From: Roseomonas nitratireducens | GTDB taxonomy: Bacteria; Pseudomonadota; Alphaproteobacteria; Acetobacterales; Acetobacteraceae | Assembly (NCBI RefSeq): GCF_017813355.1 | Contig: NZ_JAGIYZ010000013.1 | Coordinates: forward strand, 1 to 64,000 | Length of the DNA stretch: 64,000 nucleotides | Reading direction: 5' to 3' | Part shown: positions 41,178 through 50,054 of the stretch, piece after piece | Numbering within the stretch: the stretch's first letter is position 1 | Layout: every line of letters begins with the position of its first letter | Made by a program: the position numbers and the translations under genes | The notes under the pieces: generated by a model | Told to the model about the DNA's origin: nothing | What the model saw: only the letters and a program-made list of their open reading frames with translations | Database searches by the model: none

Positions 41178-43970
41178 ATGGCTTCCGCCCCGCGACTCGT
41201 CCTGCCCGACGTGCCCGTTCTCGTCGCCGGCGTCGGTCGCGCCGTGCTGCTGACGCGCGATGGCGAGATCGAGACCCTGCCCGCCGCCGCAGCGGCGCGC
41301 GCCGTCCAGGGCGCCGCGCCCATGCTCGTCCACGCGCCGGCCACCGCGCGGCGGCTCGGGCTGAACGGGCTGGGGGAGGCGCATGACCTGCTCGAGCTCT
41401 TCGCCTTCTGCCGCCCGGCGGAATCCTGCGCGCCGACGCCGCGCGGCCTGGCGCTGGCGCTCGACCTGCCCCAGCCGAAGGACGAGGCGGCGGCGGCGGC
41501 GCTGCTGCCCGAGATCGCGACGCTGCTGCTGCGCCACCTCGCCGACGGCCGCGACCATCCGCGCAACCGCGACGCGGCGGGCCTCGCCGCGCGCATGGGC
41601 GAAGCGGGCTGGCCCTGGGCGACATCCGTGCTGGCCGCCCTTGGCGAGCCCAAGGCCAAGCCCGATGCGCGCGCCTACAAGGTCTGGCGCCGCCTGCCGG
41701 AATGGGAGGACGCGGCGCCGGCCCCGCCAGCCGCCTCCTTCACCGTCGAGCCCGCCGAGGCGCGGCGGCGGCTGGCCGAGATCCTGGGGCCCGATGCCGA
41801 GCAGCGGCCGCAGCAGGCGGACTACGCCTCGGCCGCCGCGGCCGCCTTCGCGCCCCGGGCCCATCCGGGTGCGCCGGCGCTGGTGCTGGCCGAAGCGGGC
41901 ACCGGCACAGGCAAGACGCTCGGCTATGTCGCGCCGGCCAGCCTCTGGGCCGAACGCAACGGCGCGCCGGTCTGGATCAGCACCTACACCCGCAACCTGC
42001 AGCGCCAGATCGACCAGGAGACGGCGCGGCTGTTCCCGGACCCGGAGGAGCGGCGGCGCCGCGTCGTGCTGCGCAAGGGGCGGGAGAACTACCTCTGCCT
42101 GCTGAACCTCGACGACATGACGTCGGGCGTGCCGGTGCCGCATCTTGCCGTGGCCCTCGGGCTCGTCGCGCGCTGGGCGCTCGCGACGCGCGACGGCGAT
42201 TTGCTGGGCGGCGACTTCCCCGGCTGGATGGTGGAGCTGTTCGGCCCGGGCGCGATCCTGCCGCTGGCCGACCGCCGCGGCGAATGCATCCGCTCCGCCT
42301 GCCCGCACTACAAGGCCTGCTACGTCGAGCATTCCATCCGCCGCGCCCAGGCCGCGCGCATCGTCGTCGCCAACCACGCGCTGGTGATGGTGCAGGCCGC
42401 GCTTGGCGGCGGCGGTGAGGACGGCGCGCCGCTGCGCATCGTCTTCGACGAGGGCCACCATCTGTTCGACGCGGCGGACAGCGCCTTTTCCGCCGACCTG
42501 ACCGGCGCGGAGATGACGGAGCTTCGCCGCTGGCTGCTCGGCGCGGAAGGCGGGCGGTCGCGCGCGCGCGGCCTGCGCCGGCGGCTCGAGGAACTGATCG
42601 GCGAGAAGCCCGAACTGAACGCGCAGCTCGAGGCGGCGCTCCAGGCCGCCCGCGCCCTGCCCGTCCCCGGCTGGACCACGCGCCTCGCCCAGCCCTCGCG
42701 CGCGGCGGCGGGGGAGGAAGCGCCCAACCCGGCCGAGGCCTTCCTCCGCGCCGCGCGGGAACAGGTGCTCGCCCGCACGCAGGAAGCGCGCGAGGCGGGG
42801 CTGTACGATTCCGAATGCGACCTGTTCCCGCTGACCGAGGACCTGCCCGTCGCCGCCGATGCGCTCGCCCGCGCACTGCACCGGCTGGAACAGCCGCTCG
42901 TGCTGCTGCGGGACAGGCTCGCCGCGCGGCTGGAGGAGGAAGCGGCGGAACTCGAGGTGGGCGATCGCATCCGCATCGAATCCGCCGCGCGGTCGATCGA
43001 GAACCGCGCCCTGCGGCCGCTGCGCGCCTGGCGGCAGATGCTCGCCACCATCGCGGCCGATCCGCCCGCGCCGGGCGAGCGCCCGACCTTCGTCGACTGG
43101 CTGAGCCTGCTGCGCCGCGGGGGGCAGGAGGCGGATGCGGGCATGCACCGCCATCACCTCGACCCGACCGAGCCCTTCGCCGCCGCGGTCGCCGCACCCG
43201 CGCACGGGCTGCTCATCACCTCCGCCACGCTGCGCGACGAGGCGGAGGCGGCCGAGGACGACCCCGACATCGCCTGGCGGGAGGCGGAGGCGCGCACCGG
43301 GGCGGCGCACCTGCCCATCCCCGCGATCCGCGCCGCCGTCCCTTCCCCTTTCGACTACGCGGCGCGCACGCGCTGCCTGGTCGTCACCGATGTCGCGAAG
43401 GAGAACACCGGCCAGGTCGCAGCCGCCTTCCAGGCGCTGTTCCTGGCGGCCGGCGGCGGCGGGCTCGGCCTGTTCACCGCCATCCGCCGGCTGCGGGACG
43501 TGCATGCGCGCATCGCCGGGCCGCTCGAGGAAGCGGGCATCCCGCTTTACGCGCAGCATGTCGATGCGATGGACAATTCCACGCTGGTCGACGTGTTCCG
43601 CGCGGAGGAGCAGGCCTGCCTGCTCGGTACCGACGCGATGCGCGACGGCGTGGACGTGCCCGGGCGCGCGCTGCGGCTGCTGGTGTTCGACCGCGTGCCC
43701 TGGCCGCGGCCGACCATCCTGCATCGCGAGCGCCGGCTGCATCTTTCGGGCGGCAGGCCCAAGGAATACGACGACCGCGTCGCGCGCCACCGGCTGCGCC
43801 AGGCCTTCGGGCGGCTGATCCGCCGCGCGGACGACAAGGGCGTCTTCGTCATGCTCGATGCGCGCTGCCCGTCGCGGCTGCTGCACGGCCTGCCGCCGGG
43901 GGTGCTGATCCGGCGGCTCGGCCTGGCCCAGGCGGTGGCGGAAACGCGCGCCTTCCTGGCCGAAGGCTGA
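41178..43970 (+). CDS. DinG/XPD-like iron-sulphur ATP-dependent DNA helicase
   Basis: This is probably a 5'-3' helicase of repair or replication restart. The 930-aa product has an N-terminal extension (about 190 aa) without clear family, Walker A EAGTGTGKT near residue 240, cysteines in YLCLLN and in GECIRSACPHYKACY (about 307-380) for a 4Fe-4S cluster, the DEGHH Walker B near residue 424, and C-terminal motifs GLLITSATLRDEAEA, GTDAMRDGVDVPG and RQAFGRLIRR. It is longer than E. coli DinG (716 aa). It starts 23 nt after ccdB. Confidence 0.9.
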   Translation: MASAPRLVLPDVPVLVAGVGRAVLLTRDGEIETLPAAAAARAVQGAAPMLVHAPATARRLGLNGLGEAHDLLELFAFCRPAESCAPTPRGLALALDLPQPKDEAAAAALLPEIATLLLRHLADGRDHPRNRDAAGLAARMGEAGWPWATSVLAALGEPKAKPDARAYKVWRRLPEWEDAAPAPPAASFTVEPAEARRRLAEILGPDAEQRPQQADYASAAAAAFAPRAHPGAPALVLAEAGTGTGKTLGYVAPASLWAERNGAPVWISTYTRNLQRQIDQETARLFPDPEERRRRVVLRKGRENYLCLLNLDDMTSGVPVPHLAVALGLVARWALATRDGDLLGGDFPGWMVELFGPGAILPLADRRGECIRSACPHYKACYVEHSIRRAQAARIVVANHALVMVQAALGGGGEDGAPLRIVFDEGHHLFDAADSAFSADLTGAEMTELRRWLLGAEGGRSRARGLRRRLEELIGEKPELNAQLEAALQAARALPVPGWTTRLAQPSRAAAGEEAPNPAEAFLRAAREQVLARTQEAREAGLYDSECDLFPLTEDLPVAADALARALHRLEQPLVLLRDRLAARLEEEAAELEVGDRIRIESAARSIENRALRPLRAWRQMLATIAADPPAPGERPTFVDWLSLLRRGGQEADAGMHRHHLDPTEPFAAAVAAPAHGLLITSATLRDEAEAAEDDPDIAWREAEARTGAAHLPIPAIRAAVPSPFDYAARTRCLVVTDVAKENTGQVAAAFQALFLAAGGGGLGLFTAIRRLRDVHARIAGPLEEAGIPLYAQHVDAMDNSTLVDVFRAEEQACLLGTDAMRDGVDVPGRALRLLVFDRVPWPRPTILHRERRLHLSGGRPKEYDDRVARHRLRQAFGRLIRRADDKGVFVMLDARCPSRLLHGLPPGVLIRRLGLAQAVAETRAFLAEG

Positions 43971-44035
43971 CCCCTTCCTTCCGGCGGGCCAGGGGAGCAT
44001 TCTTTGCCCCCAATTCCGGCGGGAGGAGAAAGCCC

Positions 44036-44548
44036 ATGCCCATGACGCTCGATGATTTCGTCGGCCGCGCCCGAGCCGCGCTGCAGGGCCACCCCGGCGC
44101 GGAAGGCCGGCAGATGGTCTGCGACCTGGTGCGGGAGGCGCTCGCCGACCCCGCCTTCGTCGCCGCCAACATCAACGACGCGACGCCGGAACGGCAGGTG
44201 CTGTACGAGGACCCCGACCTCGGCTTCACGGTCCTCGCCCATGCCTACAAGGACGCGAAGACGAGCGGGCCGCACGACCACGGTCCGTCCTGGGCGATCT
44301 ACGGCCAGGCCGCCGGCGAGACGATCATGACCGACTGGGAATGCCTCGCCCGCCCGTCCGAGGGCGCGCCGGGCAAGGCGCGGCGCATCCGCGACTACGC
44401 GATGAAGCCGGGCGATGCCTACCTGTACGAGCCGGGCATCCTGCATTCCCCGCGCCGCGACGGGCCGACCCGCCTGCTGCGGATCGAGGGGATGAACATG
44501 GACCGCGTGAAGCGCCTGCCCTACCAGCCGGTCGACGCCGCGGCATGA
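44036..44548 (+). CDS. Cupin protein, cysteine-dioxygenase-like
   Basis: The 170-aa product has the thiol-dioxygenase-like cupin pattern: SGPHDHGPSWAIYGQAAGET with two histidines and a partner acidic residue, and a third histidine in EPGILHSPRRDG. This gives a 3-His iron site. Substrate is unknown. The CDO signature is not complete. A GGGAGGAG site precedes ATG 44036. Confidence 0.8.
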   Translation: MPMTLDDFVGRARAALQGHPGAEGRQMVCDLVREALADPAFVAANINDATPERQVLYEDPDLGFTVLAHAYKDAKTSGPHDHGPSWAIYGQAAGETIMTDWECLARPSEGAPGKARRIRDYAMKPGDAYLYEPGILHSPRRDGPTRLLRIEGMNMDRVKRLPYQPVDAAA

Positions 44549-44554
44549 CGGCGT

Positions 44555-44583
44555 GCCGGAGAGGGGCCGCGCCCCTCTCCGGC
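44555..44583. terminator. 13-bp perfect hairpin between convergent genes
   Basis: GCCGGAGAGGGGC pairs perfectly with GCCCCTCTCCGGC around a CGC loop. It separates the cupin gene from the convergent TRAP transporter operon and would serve both strands. No T-run follows. Confidence 0.55.
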
Positions 44584-44612
44584 GGTGTCGGGATCGGGCG
44601 CACCGCGCCGGG

Positions 44613-45866
44613 TCAGAAGCGCAGCGTCAGCGCCGGCACGTAGGAGATCAGCAGCAGCACCGCGACGGCCACGCCGAAGAAGGGCCACATCGCGCGCACC
44701 GTCTCGCCCATCTGCGCGCGCGCGATGGTCGACGAGATGAACAGCGTGGTGCCCACCGGCGGGGTGTAGAGCCCGATGCCGAGGTTGATCACCATCATCA
44801 GCCCGAGCTGCAGCGGGTCCATGCCGATCTGCGCGGCAAGCGGCAGGAAGACCGGCGTCAGCAGCAGGATCGCCGGCGGCAGGTCGAGCGGCCCGCCGAT
44901 CAGCAGCATGATGAGGTTCATCGCCAGGATGATCAGGATCGGATGCTGCAGCGTCAGCCCGATCCATTCCGCGAAGCGCTGCGGCACCTGGTCGTAGGTG
45001 AGGATCCAGGACGCCGCGGCGCTGCCCATGATGACCAGCATGACGATGCCGGTCGCGATGCCCGCGTCCACGAAGGCGCGCAGGAAGCGCTTCCAGGTCA
45101 TGTCCCGGTAGATGAGGATCGAGGCGGCGATGGCGTAGAACACCGCCATCACCGCGATCTCGGTCGGGGTGGCGAAGCCGAAGCGCAGCGCCAGCAGGAT
45201 CAGCACCGGCAGCAGCAGCGCGGGCGAGGCCAGGAAAGCCAGGCGCGCGAGGCGCCGCAGGTCGAGCCGCGCATCGGCTTCGGCCGGGCGGCCCTTCCAC
45301 CAGCACACCGCGAGGAAGCCGCCGGCCATCATCAGCCCCGGCAGCACGCCCGCCATGAACAGCGCGCCGACCGAGACGCCCGATACGACGGAGAACAGGA
45401 TCATCGGGATCGATGGCGGGATCAGGATGTCGATCACCGCCGAGGTCGCGTTGTTCGCCGCGCAGAGCCCAGGCGCGTAGCCCAGCCGCCGCTGCCAGGG
45501 GATCAGCACCGAGCCGAGCGCCGAGGCGTTCGCGACCGCCGAGCCCGAGACGCCGCCGAACACCACCGAGCCGACGACGGTCGCCTGCAGCGGGCCGCCG
45601 CGGAAGGGGGCCATCGCCTCGCCGGCGAAGCGCAGCAATTCCTGCCCCAGCCTGCCATCCATCATCAGCGCGCCGGCGAGGATGAAGAAGGGCAGCGCCA
45701 GCATCGGGAAGGACTGGGTCTGGGCGAACATCTGCTGCGCCACGAGCATCAGCGGCAGCTGGCCGTCCCACAGCACCGCGATGCCGGAGGCCATGACGAG
45801 CGCATGGGCCACCGGCACCACCGCCATCATCAGGACCAGGAAGGCGAGGACGAGGACGAGGCTCAT
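44613..45866 (-). CDS. TRAP transporter large permease (DctM-like)
   Basis: The 417-aa product has about 11-12 transmembrane segments with the DctM marks: LALPFFILAGALMMDG, VVFGGVSGSAVANASALGSV, ATSAVIDILIPPSIPMILF, and near the end LGIGLYTPPVGTTLF. It uses the Na+ gradient to import a carboxylate handed over by DctP. It overlaps dctQ by 4 nt. It is the last gene of a nine-gene catabolic cluster. Confidence 0.94.
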   Translation of the reverse strand: MSLVLVLAFLVLMMAVVPVAHALVMASGIAVLWDGQLPLMLVAQQMFAQTQSFPMLALPFFILAGALMMDGRLGQELLRFAGEAMAPFRGGPLQATVVGSVVFGGVSGSAVANASALGSVLIPWQRRLGYAPGLCAANNATSAVIDILIPPSIPMILFSVVSGVSVGALFMAGVLPGLMMAGGFLAVCWWKGRPAEADARLDLRRLARLAFLASPALLLPVLILLALRFGFATPTEIAVMAVFYAIAASILIYRDMTWKRFLRAFVDAGIATGIVMLVIMGSAAASWILTYDQVPQRFAEWIGLTLQHPILIILAMNLIMLLIGGPLDLPPAILLLTPVFLPLAAQIGMDPLQLGLMMVINLGIGLYTPPVGTTLFISSTIARAQMGETVRAMWPFFGVAVAVLLLISYVPALTLRF

Positions 45867-46390
45867 GTCACCGCGGTCTCCCCGCCCTCGCGCGGCAGGC
45901 CCTCGGGGCCGAGCAGCGCGACGCGGACCATGTTCGTCACGGTGCCGACCACCAGCAGCGCGCAGCCCGCCGCCACCGCCCAGTAGCCATGGGCCCCGGA
46001 CAGGCCCAGCACGGGGGAACGCTCGATGGCGGCGATCTCCGCCACCTCCAGCGACGATCGCGCCAGCACGACATAGGTGACGACGACCAGAGCGTGGCCC
46101 GCCAGCAGCAGCAGCCGGGCGGCGCGGCGCGGCAGCAGGAACAGCGCCGTCTCGACGGCCACATGGCCGCCGGTCTGCACCGCCAGCGCAACGCCGGCCA
46201 TGATGAACCAGGGGAAGAGCCGCTCCGGCACCTCCTGCGCCCAGTCGAAGCCGCCCGTGTCGAAGATGTAGCGGGCGACGACATTGGCGCCGAGCGCCAC
46301 CATCAGCGCGATGCCGGTGACGACCAGCACCAGCTGGCACAGCCCGCGCACCGCCGCGTCAACGCCTTCGACGGCGCGCGGGCCGGCCAT
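45863..46390 (-). CDS. TRAP transporter small permease (DctQ-like)
   Basis: The 175-aa product has four transmembrane helices with the typical NVVARYIFDTGGFDWAQEVP segment after helix 1, and AVQTGGHVAVETALFLLP. It couples binding protein and large permease. Start 46390 follows the dctP stop by 1 nt. Confidence 0.9.
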   Translation of the reverse strand: MAGPRAVEGVDAAVRGLCQLVLVVTGIALMVALGANVVARYIFDTGGFDWAQEVPERLFPWFIMAGVALAVQTGGHVAVETALFLLPRRAARLLLLAGHALVVVTYVVLARSSLEVAEIAAIERSPVLGLSGAHGYWAVAAGCALLVVGTVTNMVRVALLGPEGLPREGGETAVT

Positions 46391-46391
46391 G

Positions 46392-47381
46392 TCAGGACAC
46401 CGCGGCGCGCAGCTGGCGCACGAAGGCGCCGATCGGCCGGTTCTGCCAGGCATCCAGCACGCCCGCGGTGGCGGCGCGGAAGGCAGCCTGGTCCGCCACG
46501 TTCACCTCGACCGAGGACATGCCGCGGTATTCCGCCAGCAGCTGCACGTCGGCCTGCTGCATCAGCATGCGGTTGTGCTCGGTCGCCTCGCGCGCGGCCT
46601 GCGTCACCAGCGCGCGGTCGGCCTCGGCAAGCCGGCCCCAGGCGGCGCGGGAGGCGAGGAAGGGCGAGCATTCCCACTTGTGCGCCGTCAGCGAGATGAA
46701 GCGGTTGACCTCGTGCAGCTTGGAGGCGTGGATGTTGGCGAGCGGGTTCTCCTGCCCATCCACCACGCCCTGCTGCAGCGCGACGTAGAGTTCCGAGAAG
46801 TTGATCTGCTGCGTCGCCGCGCCGAGCGCCTGGAAGGTGTCGATCGTGGCCGGGTCCGCGGGGGTGCGGATGCGCAGGCCGCGCAGGTCCTCCGGCCGGT
46901 TGATGGCGCGGCGGCGGTTGGTGATGTGGCGGATGCCGTTGTCCCAGAAGCCGAGCGAATGCAGCCCCACGGCGGCCAGCTTCGTCGCCAGCTCCTGCCC
47001 GACCGGCCCGTCCACCACGCGGTAGGCGGCGGGCGCGTCGGGGAACAGGAAGGGCAGGCCGAGCGCGGCGATCTCCGGCACCAGGGAGGATGTCGGGCCC
47101 TGGCTGTTCACGCTCATGTCGAGCGTGCCGGTGCGCAGCGCCGTCAGCATCGCGACGTCGTCGCCCAGCTGCGCGGCGTGGGCGACGCGCATCTCGATGC
47201 GGCCGTTGGACAGTTCGCGCAGCCGGGCGGCCATGCGTTCGGCGGTGACGCCGCGCGGATTGGCCGCGGCGGTGCCGTGCGCCAGCGTCAGGCGCACCTG
47301 GCCCTGGGCGCGCAGCGTGGCCGGCGCGGCAAGGATGGCGGCGCCGGCGAGCGCGGCGCGGCGGGTGATGGCGATGTTCAT
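46392..47381 (-). CDS. TRAP transporter substrate-binding protein (DctP-like)
   Basis: The 329-aa product has a twin-arginine-like signal (TRRAALAGAAILAAPATLRA), then LTLAHGTAAANPRGVTAERM, GLRIRTPADPATIDTFQALG with the substrate-anchoring Arg, and ALQQGVVDGQENPLANIHAS, typical DctP marks. It delivers an organic acid, probably a sugar acid in view of the neighbouring enzymes. Confidence 0.93.
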   Translation of the reverse strand: MNIAITRRAALAGAAILAAPATLRAQGQVRLTLAHGTAAANPRGVTAERMAARLRELSNGRIEMRVAHAAQLGDDVAMLTALRTGTLDMSVNSQGPTSSLVPEIAALGLPFLFPDAPAAYRVVDGPVGQELATKLAAVGLHSLGFWDNGIRHITNRRRAINRPEDLRGLRIRTPADPATIDTFQALGAATQQINFSELYVALQQGVVDGQENPLANIHASKLHEVNRFISLTAHKWECSPFLASRAAWGRLAEADRALVTQAAREATEHNRMLMQQADVQLLAEYRGMSSVEVNVADQAAFRAATAGVLDAWQNRPIGAFVRQLRAAVS

Positions 47382-47418
47382 TGGTTCCTCCCTTTCGATG
47401 TCCGCCCCGTGGCCGGGG

Positions 47419-47718
47419 CTAGCCTGGTGGTTGAAGCGACGCGAAGCGCACCGGCAACTGGTCGGCCAGCGCGGGAAAGCCGTCCCGGAAGCGCGCGAGA
47501 TGCGGCGTCTGCAGATGCGCCTCGAAGGCGGCGCGATCGTCGTAGATCTCGTAGAACAGCACCCTGCCCTCGCCGTCCTCGAGCAGCGTGACGTCGAAGC
47601 GGCGGCAGCCGGGCTCGCTGCGCAGCGAGCCCTCCGCATCCGCGCGCGCCAGTGCCAGGAAGGCATCCAGGCAGCCGGGCTTGGCCTGGAACTCGGCGAG
47701 CACGACGAAGCCGCTCAT
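47419..47718 (-). CDS. ABM-domain (antibiotic biosynthesis monooxygenase-like) protein
   Basis: The 99-aa product is a ferredoxin-like alpha/beta ABM domain: VVLAEFQAKPGCLDAFLALA, SEPGCRRFDVTLL and RVLFYEIYDDRAAFEAHLQT with the family Trp/His region. Many such proteins are co-factor-free or small-molecule modifying, and in catabolic clusters they often act as isomerase-like helpers. It overlaps the upstream SAF-oxidoreductase stop by 4 nt. Confidence 0.83.
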   Translation of the reverse strand: MSGFVVLAEFQAKPGCLDAFLALARADAEGSLRSEPGCRRFDVTLLEDGEGRVLFYEIYDDRAAFEAHLQTPHLARFRDGFPALADQLPVRFASLQPPG

Positions 47719-49064
47719 GCCGCCTTCGCCCCGGCCGGGGCGCCGCCGCGCTCCATCTCCCGCCGCAGCGCCAGCACGTCGAGGTCCTGCGTGATCTCGA
47801 CATCGTCGAAGGAGACGAGGCTGCCCTGCGCCACCGGGCGCCGCAGCTTCACATTGTGCGCGAGCCCGATCGGCAGCGCGCGCGCGGCCAGGCTGCGCGT
47901 GGCGGGAATGGCGTCGGCCCAGACCGTGAAGCCACCCTCGCCGTCCAGCATCTCGCCCGGCTGCAGGTTGCGCTTGGCGATCGCGACCGCGTCGCCGCGG
48001 AACTCGCGCGGCGTGCCGGTGGGTTCCCCGCGCAGCACGGCCGAGAGGACGGAGACGCTGGTCTCGAGCCCGATCATGTGGAAGGGCCGCCACATCGAGC
48101 CGTACCAGCCGGACTTGTCCACCAGCAGCCCGTACTGGCCGAAGCAGGCGCGGGTGTACTCGTTGTTGGCGCGGAAGGTGACGAAGACGCCGTACTGGAT
48201 GTTGTTGTGCACCACGCGCCCGTCGGGCTCGTGGCTCGCGGCGATGTCGACCAGCCCGGCGCGCGGCAGGCGCCCGCCCTCGGCGCGCGGCTTGAACACC
48301 TGCGCGAGGTCGTGCAGCCCGGTGGGCGGGAAGGCCAGCCCGTCGTCGGGGCAGTCGAGGCCGGTGCCGTTGGCCACCGCGGCCATCTCGATCGCCGCCT
48401 TCGTGCCGTCGGTGAAGGAGTTGTACATCTTCGGGTTAAAATCGCCCTTCGCCACCTCCTCCTCGGTCCAGCCGAAGAAGCCCCAGACCGTGTCGGGGGT
48501 GGAGAAGCGGTAGCGCGGCTCGAAGTTCATGCCCTTGCCGGCGGAGACGAGCTCGAAGCCGCAGGCGCGCACCCAGTCGACCAGCTCGCAGATGATGGCC
48601 GGCTGGTCGCCATAGGCCATGGAGTAGACCAGCCCCTTGGCGCGCGCCTTCGCCGCCAGCAGCGGGCCGCAGAGCACGTCGGCCTCGACGTTCACCATCA
48701 CGACGTGCTTGCCGCCTTCGATGGCGGCGAGCGCGTGGCGCACGCCGGCGATCGGATGGCCGGTCGCCTCGATGATGCATTCGATGCCGTCGAAGGCCGC
48801 GAGCGCCGCCGCGTCCTCGAGCACGCAGGTGCCGCCCGTGCGGTGCGCTTCCTCGAGGCTGCGCGCGGCGTATTTCTCGCCCGGCCAGCCCACGCGCGCG
48901 AGCGAGGCGCGCGCCTTCGCGCCATCGAGGTCCGCGATGCCGACGACATGGAAGCCCGGGATGCGCTGCGCCTGGGCGAGCACCATCGAGCCGAACTTGC
49001 CGGCGCCGATCAGCCCCACCCGCACCGGGCGCCCGCGCGCCGCCAGCAACGTCGAAAGATTCAC
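47715..49064 (-). CDS. NAD(P)-dependent oxidoreductase with C-terminal SAF domain
   Basis: The 449-aa product has an N-terminal Rossmann domain (VRVGLIGAGKFGSMVLAQAQ), a Gfo/Idh-like or homoserine-dehydrogenase-like middle (ATGHPIAGVRHALAAIEGGK, HVVMVNVEADVLCGPLLAAK), and a SAF domain at the end (AVAIAKRNLQPGEMLDGEGG). Related proteins occur in sugar-acid catabolic clusters. The reaction is not known. It lies between LysR and ABM genes in the TRAP/transketolase operon. Confidence 0.82.
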   Translation of the reverse strand: MNLSTLLAARGRPVRVGLIGAGKFGSMVLAQAQRIPGFHVVGIADLDGAKARASLARVGWPGEKYAARSLEEAHRTGGTCVLEDAAALAAFDGIECIIEATGHPIAGVRHALAAIEGGKHVVMVNVEADVLCGPLLAAKARAKGLVYSMAYGDQPAIICELVDWVRACGFELVSAGKGMNFEPRYRFSTPDTVWGFFGWTEEEVAKGDFNPKMYNSFTDGTKAAIEMAAVANGTGLDCPDDGLAFPPTGLHDLAQVFKPRAEGGRLPRAGLVDIAASHEPDGRVVHNNIQYGVFVTFRANNEYTRACFGQYGLLVDKSGWYGSMWRPFHMIGLETSVSVLSAVLRGEPTGTPREFRGDAVAIAKRNLQPGEMLDGEGGFTVWADAIPATRSLAARALPIGLAHNVKLRRPVAQGSLVSFDDVEITQDLDVLALRREMERGGAPAGAKAA

Positions 49065-49115
49065 CGTCCCCTCCCTCGGGAATGTCGTGGCGGCGAGGCT
49101 AGGAGGCCGCTTTCA

Positions 49116-50054
49116 TCAGGAACAAACGAGATTTTCGGCGGGTTGCTTCAGTTTTTCTAAAGATTGCTCCCGCCAGGCCAGCGCCTCGGCGCGCAGCCAG
49201 TCGGCGAAGGCGCGCACCCGGTGGCGGCGCATCCGGTCGGCCGGGCAGACCAGCCATTGCGTCGTGCGGCGGATCGCCGGCGGCGCGGCGACCGGGCAGG
49301 CAAGCCGGCCATCGGCCATCGCGTCGCCCATCATCAGCGTGCTTTCCAGCGCGATGCCCATGCCCGCGATGGCGGCGTCCACCGCCATGTGGCTGCGGTC
49401 GAACAGCACGCGGCGCGCGGCGGGCATCGGCGTGCCGGCGGCGGCGAACCAGGCGGCCCACTTCACCTGCGACTTCACCGAATGGATCAGGCGATGCGCG
49501 CCCAGCTCCTCGGCGCGCAGGCTGCCGGGGGCGGCGAGCGCGGGGGCGCAGACCGGCAGGAACACCTCCTCGGCCACGGGCTCGACGACGAGGCCGGGCC
49601 AGTCGCCTTCCCCGTGCCGCACCTCGAGGTCGACGCCCTCCCGCGCGAAGTCGGTCGGCTCGTTGGTCGCGTCCACCCGCAGCTCGATCTCCGGATGGGC
49701 GTCGAGGAAGGCGGGCAGGCGCGGCAGCAGCCACTTGGTCGCGAAGCTCGGCGTCGCGCGCAGGATCAGCGAGCCGGAGGAGAGCGAGCCGCGCACATAG
49801 CGCGTCGCCTCCGCGATGCGCTCGACATGCGGCGCGATCATCTCGAGGTAGCGCTGGCCCGCCTCGGTCAGCGCGATGCGCCGGCCCTGGCGCGTCAGCA
49901 GCGCGGTGCCGAGTTGCACCTCCAGCGCCGAGACCTGCTGCGAGACGGCGGACGGCGTCACGCCCAGCTCCTGCGCCGCGCGCGTCAGGCTGCCGGCGCG
50001 CGCCGCGGCGTGGAAGACAGCGATGGCGCGCAGCGGCAGCATCAGCCGACCCAT
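49116..50054 (-). CDS. LysR-family regulator (GcvA-like), inside the catabolic cluster
   Basis: The 312-aa product has an N-terminal winged helix (AAARAGSLTRAAQELGVTPS) and a C-terminal effector domain of the GcvA type (SFATKWLLPRLPAFLDAHPE, ending PADRMRRHRVRAFADWLRAE). It overlaps the transketolase subunit stop by 13 nt (1 nt if ATG 50042 is used). It is thus co-transcribed with the genes it probably controls. Effector unknown. Confidence 0.88.
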   Translation of the reverse strand: MGRLMLPLRAIAVFHAAARAGSLTRAAQELGVTPSAVSQQVSALEVQLGTALLTRQGRRIALTEAGQRYLEMIAPHVERIAEATRYVRGSLSSGSLILRATPSFATKWLLPRLPAFLDAHPEIELRVDATNEPTDFAREGVDLEVRHGEGDWPGLVVEPVAEEVFLPVCAPALAAPGSLRAEELGAHRLIHSVKSQVKWAAWFAAAGTPMPAARRVLFDRSHMAVDAAIAGMGIALESTLMMGDAMADGRLACPVAAPPAIRRTTQWLVCPADRMRRHRVRAFADWLRAEALAWREQSLEKLKQPAENLVCS

